A stretch of DNA of 7,123 bases from Planctomycetes bacterium UBA4800. Lineage in GTDB: Bacteria > Planctomycetota > UBA8108 > UBA8890 > UBA8898. The notes under the pieces were generated by a model. It saw nothing but the letters and a program-made list of their open reading frames with translations, did no database searches and was not told the origin of the DNA. The stretch is from positions 1 through 7,123 of the forward strand of contig DHGK01000410.1 in the NCBI GenBank assembly GCA_002402755.1. Direction: 5' to 3'. Position 1 is the first letter of the stretch. Every line of letters starts with the position of its first letter. Positions 1-6,254 of the stretch are shown in pieces. The position numbers and the translations under genes are program-made.

Positions 1-1300
1 CGTCCTTGCCGGCCCCGATGCACGGGGACCCCGGCGCGAGGAGTGAAAGGCGGTACTCGAGCGCCGGCCCGAGCTCCCGCAAGGGCCTCTCCGCGCTTCC
101 ATCGCCGCCGCTGGGGCTTTCCGGGTCGACGAACACGTCCCGCGGTCCCGCGAACCCGCAGAAAAGCGGATCGATGTTGATGTTGCCCTCGCCCGGCCAT
201 CGCTCCTCAGCCTCGATGCAGGAGAAGGTCACGATGATACGTTCATTCGACAGCGCGGGATCCCAAAGCGAGTACTCCGCGTTACCCCAGACGATACAGC
301 TCGTTAGGGTCATCTCGCGAGGATCGCCAGCCACTCCGGATGAGTTCCCCGAGATCGTGCAGTTCGTCAGGCTGGTGAAGGAATAATGGCAGGCAACCCC
401 GCCGCCGCCGCCTGCGGCACAGTTCTCCGAGATCGTGCAGTCCCTCAGGGTCGGGGAGGACTCCCACGTGCAGTATATTCCTCCGCCGCTCCCAGTCGAT
501 GCGTCGTTCTTCTTTGCTGACGAGTTCATCGTAATCGAGCATCTCGTCAGCGTCGGAGAGGATTCCCGACAGTACACGCCGCCACCGCCGTAGTTCCATG
601 TCGTATTCCCGCAGATAATGCAGTCCGTCAGAATCGGGCTGGAGCCGGTGTCGCAGTTGACGCCGCCGCCGTTCGATGCCGAGTTCCCCAGAATCCTGCA
701 GCGCGTCAAGGCCGGGGAAGATGCCCCCTCGGCGTACACCCCGCCGCCACCTGTCAGCATGTAACTTGCCGAGTTCCCCCGGATGGTGCATTGCGTCAGC
801 GCCGGGGAGGCGTCTGAGCAGTACACCCCGCCGCCTTTGGACGTCGAGTTCCCCGCGATCGTGCAGCTCCTCAGCGCCGGCGAGGAGCCCTGACAGTACA
901 CCCCGCCGCCGACGATCGAGACCAAGTCTTTGAAGGTTCCCCTCCCACCCGTCAGCGTGACCCCCTCGAGCACCGATGCTTCGGTCTCCCCGCTCTCGAA
1001 GATCACCACGCTCGCCCGGCTCGCAACCGCGGGATTCTCCGCCATCCGGATCACGGTCTCCTCGGCCCCCGCCTCTCCCCGCACCGTGATCGCCTTGCCG
1101 CGGAAGGTGATCGGCGCGGTGATCACGTACTCCCCCGGCGTGACGAGCACCTCGTCGCCGGCGGCGGCGGCATCAATTGCCGGCTGGATCTCGGCGAAAT
1201 CGCCCCCCAACGGGGCGACCACGAGGACCGCGCCATCGATTGGAGCGCATACCGCCGCGACAACGAGTAGCAGAGCCAGGATTCTCACGGAATGACGCAT
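1..1300 (-). CDS. Secreted right-handed parallel beta-helix repeat protein, C-terminus cut by window edge
   Basis: The frame is open from ATG at 1300 to the left edge (433 codons seen, no stop). Residues 1-24 look like a Sec signal peptide: Arg2 and Arg6, then a hydrophobic ILALLLVVAAV core, then Ala-rich sequence. Residues 32-60 carry the DFAEIQPAIDAAAAGDEV...PGEY pattern that opens many pectate-lyase-like beta-helix domains. Residues 131-322 hold seven imperfect coils of the form GGGVYC...SSPALT.CTI.GNS. The end resembles the tail of such exported proteins (DPLF at 377-380, GSPCIGAG at 424-431), so the true C-terminus is probably near. No catalytic residues of a polysaccharide lyase are recognisable; an adhesin, surface or carbohydrate-binding role fits as well as an enzyme. 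It begins 15 bases after the kinase stop with its own Shine-Dalgarno sequence, so it is likely co-transcribed. Fold class is fairly sure; function is unknown. Confidence 0.88.
   Translation of the reverse strand, partial: MRHSVRILALLLVVAAVCAPIDGAVLVVAPLGGDFAEIQPAIDAAAAGDEVLVTPGEYVITAPITFRGKAITVRGEAGAEETVIRMAENPAVASRASVVIFESGETEASVLEGVTLTGGRGTFKDLVSIVGGGVYCQGSSPALRSCTIAGNSTSKGGGVYCSDASPALTQCTIRGNSASYMLTGGGGVYAEGASSPALTRCRILGNSASNGGGVNCDTGSSPILTDCIICGNTTWNYGGGGVYCRESSPTLTRCSITMNSSAKKNDASTGSGGGIYCTWESSPTLRDCTISENCAAGGGGGVACHYSFTSLTNCTISGNSSGVAGDPREMTLTSCIVWGNAEYSLWDPALSNERIIVTFSCIEAEERWPGEGNINIDPLFCGFAGPRDVFVDPESPSGGDGSAERPLRELGPALEYRLSLLAPGSPCIGAGKD
335..910 (-). repeat. Seven tandem beta-helix coil repeats inside the secreted protein gene
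   Basis: Units of roughly 25-33 residues begin with GGGVYC or a close variant at residues 131, 156, 185, 211, 239, 272 and 299 of the protein. Each continues with a (S)SPxLTxC(T/S/R)I stretch and usually ends in GNS. The DNA copies are diverged, so these are old protein-fold repeats and not a recent tandem duplication. Six of the seven units keep Cys at the end of the first motif (Ala in the third), and all seven keep Cys before the xI dipeptide. Confidence 0.85.
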
Positions 1301-1307
1301 GGCTGGA

Positions 1308-1314
1308 CCCCTTT
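1308..1314 (-). promoter_or_regulatory. Ribosome binding site of the beta-helix gene
   Basis: On the minus strand AAAGGGG lies directly after the kinase TGA stop and 7 bases before the ATG at 1300. It differs from the AAGGAG consensus by one base. It fixes the beta-helix start and sits almost wholly in the 15-base gap between the two genes, which supports a single mRNA. Confidence 0.65.
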
Positions 1315-1315
1315 C

Positions 1316-4300
1316 TCAACTTCGCCGCTTCGCGGCTTCGACCTCGATGGCTCCGATGAAGGCGCTCGTGCGCACGGGCCGGAACTCGATCTCGAGGACG
1401 GCATCCGTTTCGCCGGCGTCGTAAACCCTCCGGTCGGCGGTCGCGACTCCCAACGAACGCGTATCGTATCCTTCGAGGACCTTCTCGCCCTCGAGGCTCA
1501 CGTCGAAAACCCGGTAGTCCCCCGACTCCGTCTCCGCGAAATGCAGGGTCACCCGGTAGTCGCCCGGCACCACGGGAATGCGGTACGACCGCCCGGCGGG
1601 GTCCCACAACGTGAACTCGCGAGAACTGCGGTACAGGGGATCGCTGCCGGTGCCCGAAACGTCCATCTCCTCGCCGCCGGCGCCGTCGCCGCCCTTCACG
1701 CGCCCGCCGAAGAAGAAACGGTCGGCATGCCACACCGTCCCGTCGGGCGCGGTGTACGCCTCGCCTCCGCAGTTGATGCGGATCGCCCCGCGCTCCCGAA
1801 GCTGCGCCAGCGCCCAGCGGATCTCCTCCGCACAGGCGCGGGTCGATTCGCACGTCTCGGGCGCGGCCGCGCTCAAGACCGCAAGGTCCTCAAGCACGCC
1901 GCCCGGGAGCCGCCTCTCAACCGCAAGCGACAGGGTCAGCCACGCGTTCCACACCCGCCGCGGATCCTGCGCCTCCTTCATGAGCTCGCCTTCCAGCGCC
2001 TCGCGAAGCTGCCCGAGATACCCCCCGAAGTCGGCAGACCGCTCGCGGGCCAGCAGTTCCACGGTGTCGTCGAGGAGCCCCGCGTAGAACCGGCCCGGCC
2101 CCAGGCGCAAGGCGGCGAGCACATCGGCCGCCGACGCCTGCGCATTCCGTTCCCGCCGGTGGATTGCGGCGCGGCTCAAGTAGGCGACGGCGAATGACGG
2201 CTCGATTTCGAGCACCCGCGCGAGCACGGAACGGGCCTCTTCGTAGTACCCGTTCTCGCCCAGCCGCGTCGCGAACTCGGTGAGGACGGCGGGATTCGCC
2301 GGCCACATCTCCGCGGCCTTCCGGAGGATGGCGAGCCCCTCCTCGCGGATCTCGGGATACTCGCTCCCGGCGGCGAGGGTGTTGCCGACCTCCATGATGT
2401 CGTTCTGGTATCGCCGGTCCAGCCGGCGCACGTGCTGCGCCACCCGCCGGTAGCACGCAACGGCGTTCGCCCTGTCGCCGAGGCCCTCGTACACGCACCC
2501 GAGGTGCCCGTACAGGAAGTCATCGATGCCGTGCAGCGATTCCGCTTCGAGCAACTTCTGCAGCGCTTCCTCGTGCTTGCCGAAACGCTTGTAGAGCACG
2601 ATGCCCAAGTTGCCCCAGCCCCGCCATTCCCGCGGATCGAGCGCGACCGCCTCGCGGTAGAGATCGAGCTGGCGCTCGATGTATCCGGGCGGCTCCAGCA
2701 TCTCCAGGGTGAGCGCCATGAACGTGCAGCAGAGCGCCGAAGGCCCCGCCGCGTAGCTCTTCTCGAGGTATGCGAGGCCGTCGGCGGGTTTCCCCAGCCG
2801 GGCCAGCGAGGCGCCCAGATTCATCAGCGTGCTGGGGTGGTCCGGTCTCCGCTTCAGCGCCTCCTGCGCCCACGGGATGGAGGCCGCGAAGTCGTGCCGC
2901 GCGTACTGGATCGAGCCCATCTCGTGGTAGGGCGCGAAGAAGTCCTCGTCCAGCCGGAGCGCCTCCCGGCAGGTGACCTCGGCCTCGTCGAGCTTGCCTT
3001 GGAGGCGAAGGGCGGAGGCCAGCGTCAGGTGCGCCATGCCGTTCCCCGGATCGAGCGCGACCGCCTCCCGCGCCGCATCCTCGGCCTCCCGGTAGCGGCC
3101 CAGACGCAGCAAGTAGTAGGCGCTCATACGCCGGCTGAGCACCCGAATGCCGATACGCTGCACCCACGAGAGGCACCGCTCAAGATCGCCCAGTTGCGAC
3201 AGCGTGACCGCCGCCCACACCGCGGCCAGATCCTTGGCCGCGGGAGGCCGGCTCTCGTGGAGCCGTTCGAGCGCCGCCGCGGCAAGGCCTCGGTTCTCCA
3301 CGCGGTAGTAGGCCCGTGCGAGCAGCAGGTAGGGCTCGATCGCCTCCGGCCGGGCGAAATTGGCTGCGCTGAAGTCCGACAGCGCCCCCTCGAAATCGCC
3401 GGTCCGCAGCCGGGCTTGCCCCCGCCGGAGCCGCGCTTCCAGGACGCTGCCGTGGTAGGCCTCGCCGCCCGCGTTCAGTGCATCGAGAAGGCGGTTGCAG
3501 GCCACTGCCACGGCCTGCCACTCTTGCTCCCGCTCCGCGCGGCGGGCATCGAGCCACGCGTTCTCCCACGGCTCTCGCGCCGCTTCCGCGGCGCGGCGTT
3601 CCTCCTCGGCGGCCCGCGGCTCGTCGCCTCCGGACCGGTACAGGTGCGCCGCGAGGGTGCGCGCGGGGACGAAATCCGGTTTGATCGCGAAGAGCCTGTC
3701 GAGCATCGCGCGCGCACCGTCGGCGTCCCGCCCGAGCTCCAGAGCCCGCGCCCAGTGGTAGTAGGCCTCGTACTCGCCGGCCGGAAACGGTTCGGCGCTC
3801 TCAAGGATCTCGATGGCGCTCTCCACTGGTATCAGGGGGGATTCCTTGACCACGCTCTCGAAGCGGTACACGCTGAAGAGCCCCTGGGGATCGAGGCGGT
3901 TCTCCTGTCCGGAGGTTGCCGCCAAGTGCATCTCGCCCAGGTGGATCTCCGACGCGGCGCGGGCGATCTTCGCGTGGTAGTCCGCCCGCAGGCGCGCGTC
4001 GAGGGCGGCGCGGGCGGCCCTCGCGCCGATGACGTGCTGGTGGACGAGAAGCGCGGTGGCCGCCAGGGCGATGGCGCCCAGGAAGGCGATGCCCAGCTTG
4101 ACCGCGTGACGATTCAGCCGGCGTAGAAAGCGCTCGAGCGGCGGCTGCGGCCTGGCCTCGATCGGCTCGCCCCGCGCACACCGCCGCAGGTCCTGGGCCA
4201 GGGCCTCGGCCGTTCGAAAGCGGTCTTCCGGGTCCTTCTCCAGACACTTCAGGACGATGATCTCCAGGTTCCGCGGGATGTCCGCCCGCAGGCGGCGCAG

Positions 4301-5356
4301 CTCCTTCGGCTCGCGCGTCATGATCTGGCTGAGCGTGTCCTGGTAGTCCCGCCCCTGGAACGGCGGCTGCCACGAGAACATCTCGTACATGGTGGCGCCG
4401 AGTGAGTAGATGTCCGTCCTGTGATCGATCCGGACCTTCTGCACCCGCGCCTGCTCGGGGCTCATGTAGAACGGAGTCCCGAGGAAATCTCCGCTGGCGG
4501 TGAGGCTCTCCTGTCCTTCCAGATGGGCCAGGCCGAAGTCGAGGATGCGCACCCGCCCGTCTGCATCCAGAATGAGGTTCGAGGGCTTGATATCCCGATG
4601 CACGATCCCCTTGCCGTGGGCATGGTGCAGGCCGTCGGCGACGCCGGCGAAGGCGCGGCTCCAGCAGGCGTAGTACTCCGCGGCGGTGTCCTTCTGCAGA
4701 GGCGCGAGGCGAGGCGAAGGCGCGGCCGCATCGGCGTCACGGCCGGACGCGATATCGCCGCGATCGGTCGGCCTCAGCAACCGCGAGATTGACTGGAGGG
4801 TCGTCCGCTCGTCCCGACCGTCCCGCCGGGCTGCCCGGAGCCGATCGAGGATCTGCGCCAGGGTCTCGCCCTCCACGAACTCCATGGCGAAGTACGGCGT
4901 ATCTCCGTCCTGCCCCACGGCGTGGACGGCGGCAACATTCGGGTGGCGGAGCTTCCCGGCGGCGCGGGCCTCGCGCATGAACCTGCTGAAGGCCCGGTCG
5001 TCCGCGGCCAGGCCGGCCGGCAGCACCTTGAGGGCCACCTGCCGGTCCATCGAGCGCTGCCACGCGTCGTACACGACGCCCATGCCGCCGCGGCCGATCT
5101 GGCGGCGAAGCGTGAAGTCGCCGAGAGTGCCCAGCGCGCTCTCGGGCGCGGTCGCGTCCGAAAACGCCTGGAACGCCCTGAGTTGTTCGATGAGCTGCTG
5201 CCCGATCGTCGGATGGGCGGCGAGGACCAAGTCCTGCGAGAGCCGCTCGCCCCGGTTCAAGCGATCGATGTAGTCCCCCAGGATCGCCTCCTTGAGGTCG
5301 TCGGAGGATGCGCCCTCTTTGTCCGGAGTCAGGTCGCCGGGGTCTCGGTCACGCAT
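1316..5356 (-). CDS. Transmembrane Ser/Thr protein kinase with TPR array and C-terminal malectin domain
   Basis: This is a 1346-residue Hanks-type (PknB-like) kinase. Residues 18-66 form a helical N-terminal extension with an AAHP motif, common in planctomycete kinases. The catalytic domain spans about 79-392 with all key elements: glycine loop GRGGMGVVY (88-96), VALK lysine K110, helix C E129, HRDIKPSN (253-260, catalytic D255), DFG (273-275), GTPFYMSPE (293-301) and R379 in DRFR. A polar insertion of about 50 residues (174-226) precedes helix E. One membrane segment lies at about 421-438 (LGIAFLGAIALAATALLV). About 12 TPR-like repeats follow (roughly 531-1085), for example 745-774, 775-808 and 1025-1054. 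Residues 1191-1341 match the malectin fold: INCGGEAY, WHADRFFFGG, DPLYRSSR, PGDYRVTLHFAE, RVFDVSLEG and FIGAIEVE. The kinase should be cytoplasmic, with TPRs and malectin outside the membrane. The start overlaps the sigma gene end by 8 bases, suggesting translational coupling. An active kinase is near certain; the sugar-sensing role is inferred. Confidence 0.96.
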   Translation of the reverse strand: MRDRDPGDLTPDKEGASSDDLKEAILGDYIDRLNRGERLSQDLVLAAHPTIGQQLIEQLRAFQAFSDATAPESALGTLGDFTLRRQIGRGGMGVVYDAWQRSMDRQVALKVLPAGLAADDRAFSRFMREARAAGKLRHPNVAAVHAVGQDGDTPYFAMEFVEGETLAQILDRLRAARRDGRDERTTLQSISRLLRPTDRGDIASGRDADAAAPSPRLAPLQKDTAAEYYACWSRAFAGVADGLHHAHGKGIVHRDIKPSNLILDADGRVRILDFGLAHLEGQESLTASGDFLGTPFYMSPEQARVQKVRIDHRTDIYSLGATMYEMFSWQPPFQGRDYQDTLSQIMTREPKELRRLRADIPRNLEIIVLKCLEKDPEDRFRTAEALAQDLRRCARGEPIEARPQPPLERFLRRLNRHAVKLGIAFLGAIALAATALLVHQHVIGARAARAALDARLRADYHAKIARAASEIHLGEMHLAATSGQENRLDPQGLFSVYRFESVVKESPLIPVESAIEILESAEPFPAGEYEAYYHWARALELGRDADGARAMLDRLFAIKPDFVPARTLAAHLYRSGGDEPRAAEEERRAAEAAREPWENAWLDARRAEREQEWQAVAVACNRLLDALNAGGEAYHGSVLEARLRRGQARLRTGDFEGALSDFSAANFARPEAIEPYLLLARAYYRVENRGLAAAALERLHESRPPAAKDLAAVWAAVTLSQLGDLERCLSWVQRIGIRVLSRRMSAYYLLRLGRYREAEDAAREAVALDPGNGMAHLTLASALRLQGKLDEAEVTCREALRLDEDFFAPYHEMGSIQYARHDFAASIPWAQEALKRRPDHPSTLMNLGASLARLGKPADGLAYLEKSYAAGPSALCCTFMALTLEMLEPPGYIERQLDLYREAVALDPREWRGWGNLGIVLYKRFGKHEEALQKLLEAESLHGIDDFLYGHLGCVYEGLGDRANAVACYRRVAQHVRRLDRRYQNDIMEVGNTLAAGSEYPEIREEGLAILRKAAEMWPANPAVLTEFATRLGENGYYEEARSVLARVLEIEPSFAVAYLSRAAIHRRERNAQASAADVLAALRLGPGRFYAGLLDDTVELLARERSADFGGYLGQLREALEGELMKEAQDPRRVWNAWLTLSLAVERRLPGGVLEDLAVLSAAAPETCESTRACAEEIRWALAQLRERGAIRINCGGEAYTAPDGTVWHADRFFFGGRVKGGDGAGGEEMDVSGTGSDPLYRSSREFTLWDPAGRSYRIPVVPGDYRVTLHFAETESGDYRVFDVSLEGEKVLEGYDTRSLGVATADRRVYDAGETDAVLEIEFRPVRTSAFIGAIEVEAAKRRS
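1334..1786 (-). other. Malectin-like carbohydrate-binding domain of the kinase
   Basis: This covers kinase residues about 1191-1341. The order of motifs (INCGG, DG.VWHAD..F.GG, GT.SDPLYRSSREF, Y.IPV.PGDYRVTLHFAE, RVFDVSLEGEKVLEGYD, LEIEF, FIGAIEVE) follows the malectin/di-glucose-binding beta-sandwich family. In known members this fold binds oligosaccharides, and plants have malectin-containing receptor kinases. Here it is the extreme C-terminus, on the side of the membrane opposite the kinase. The actual ligand cannot be read from sequence. Confidence 0.85.
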
Positions 5357-5960
5357 CGTCGCCGTCCATGGTTCCGAGGGAGCGCTCGGGCAGGTGCAGG
5401 CTCCCGGTTTCGCCGAAGAGATGCCTGAGGTCCCGGAGGGCGCGCCACAGGAGCTGGCGGGCGGCCTTGGGCGACCGGCCCATTCGCCGCGCCGCCTCCT
5501 CGATCGGCAGTCCCTGAATGCGCGTCAGCAGGATCACCTGCCGGTGATCGGCGCTCAGGGCTCGGAGGGCCTCCTCAAGCCGGTCGAATCGTTCCTCGCG
5601 CCTGAGGTGCCGGCTGGGCGAGACCCCCGATCCGGGGACTTCCGCCTGCAGGACCGCGCGCTCGGCCAGCCGCCCCCGGCGCGCAAGGTGGAGGATGAGG
5701 TTGTTCGCGATGCCGGCAAGCCACCGGAAGAAGGACTGCTCTCCCTCCCACGAGAACGCCGGCAGCGACCGGAACGCCTTGAGGAAGACCTCCTGCCGGA
5801 TGTCGCTGATCTCGGTCACGCTCCTGAGTGCGGCGCCGAGCCGTGAGGCGACGAAGCGGTCCAGTTCCTCGCGGTGGCGCTCGACGAGCTGCTCGAACGC
5901 CGCGCGGTCGTTCTCACGGGCCCGCTCGATCAGCTCCTGGTTCGAGATTTCGTTCGTCAT
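5349..5960 (-). CDS. ECF-type RNA polymerase sigma factor (sigma-70 family)
   Basis: The 203-residue product has only sigma regions 2 and 4, as in extracytoplasmic-function sigma factors. Region 2 spans about 15-96: NDRAAFEQLVERH, then DIRQEVFLKAFRSL in 2.2 and FFRWLAGIANNLILHLARR in 2.3-2.4. Region 4 spans about 127-182 with a helix-turn-helix (LPIEEAARRMGRSPKAARQLLWRALRDL) that would read the -35 element. It would direct RNA polymerase to a specific regulon. No anti-sigma factor gene is visible; the next gene is a kinase, as in the sigma-kinase pairs known from Planctomycetes. Residues 49-53 read TEISD where many ECFs have an acidic DAED-like motif. The ATG at 5960 is preferred. ATG at 5972 (adding MDCA) has AGGG 4 bases upstream and is nearly as good. 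The starts at 6110 and 6155 lie upstream of the predicted transcription start and are unlikely. Confidence 0.93.
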   Translation of the reverse strand: MTNEISNQELIERARENDRAAFEQLVERHREELDRFVASRLGAALRSVTEISDIRQEVFLKAFRSLPAFSWEGEQSFFRWLAGIANNLILHLARRGRLAERAVLQAEVPGSGVSPSRHLRREERFDRLEEALRALSADHRQVILLTRIQGLPIEEAARRMGRSPKAARQLLWRALRDLRHLFGETGSLHLPERSLGTMDGDDA

Positions 5961-6068
5961 CGCGCAGTCCATTTCACCCTGTAAGTGCGCGAGACCGCGA
6001 TTTGCTACGCGAAAAACCCGCGCGAATCCCAACTCCGGCAGGCACTTGGCGCTCGCGGCGTGTGAGAC

Positions 6069-6102
6069 GGGAAACGCTCCCGTGATGCCGTTCGCGTTTC
6101 CC
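6069..6102. repeat. Perfect 9-base inverted repeat at the predicted 5' end of the sigma-kinase mRNA
   Basis: GGGAAACGC (6069-6077) and GCGTTTCCC (6094-6102) are exact reverse complements separated by 16 bases. Relative to the predicted start near 6105 the repeat covers roughly +3 to +37 of the minus-strand transcript. It could fold as a 5' hairpin that protects or regulates the mRNA, or be a two-half-site operator next to the promoter. Which of these applies cannot be decided from sequence. Confidence 0.6.
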
Positions 6103-6111
6103 TCATCCATG

Positions 6112-6140
6112 ATCCTATTCGCGGGCCGCCGGGCTGTCAA
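6112..6140 (-). promoter_or_regulatory. Predicted housekeeping-type promoter for the sigma-kinase-beta-helix unit
   Basis: On the minus strand a perfect -35 hexamer TTGACA (6140-6135) is followed by exactly 17 bases and then TAGGAT (6117-6112), four of six matches to TATAAT. The start of transcription would be near 6105, giving a leader of about 145 bases before the sigma ATG. The match is striking in such GC-rich DNA. It suggests the operon is read by the main sigma factor, not only by its own product. Confidence 0.6.
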
Positions 6141-6248
6141 ACGACGGTCGCGCAAGCCCCGCGACGCCGCACGCGCGTTCTCGAGGCCGATCCGTCCTCG
6201 CCCCGCACGGCCGCGCCGGGCGGCTCGAACGGAACGGCGCCATGGTTT

Positions 6249-6254
6249 ATCATG
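6249..6254 (+). promoter_or_regulatory. Possible -10 element just before the HzsA-like gene
   Basis: TATCAT matches TATAAT at five of six positions and lies in a short AT-richer patch. A start 7 bases downstream would fall on the A of the ATG at 6261, that is, a leaderless mRNA. No good -35 is seen at the right distance (TCGAAC at 6225-6230 is poor). The call is weak. Confidence 0.22.

Noticed and set aside
282..791. A minus-strand frame of 169 codons overlapping the beta-helix gene
   Set aside because: It is the beta-helix coding sequence read out of frame; its apparent repeats (DELxDLGEL) come from the coil repeats of the real gene.
1243..1248. Lipoprotein signal (AAVC, Cys18) in the beta-helix protein
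   Set aside because: Val at position -1 is unfavourable for signal peptidase II; an ordinary signal peptide cleaved after an Ala further on is more likely.
2432..4126. A 564-codon open frame on the plus strand opposite the kinase gene
   Set aside because: It is antisense to the TPR region, has an Arg/Gly/Pro-biased composition with no domain, and the opposite strand encodes clear TPR repeats. Long chance frames are expected at this GC content.
5961..6155. Extended start of the sigma factor at 6155 or 6110
   Set aside because: The predicted promoter and transcription start (near 6105) lie inside or downstream of these codons, and the added residues have no sigma-region match.
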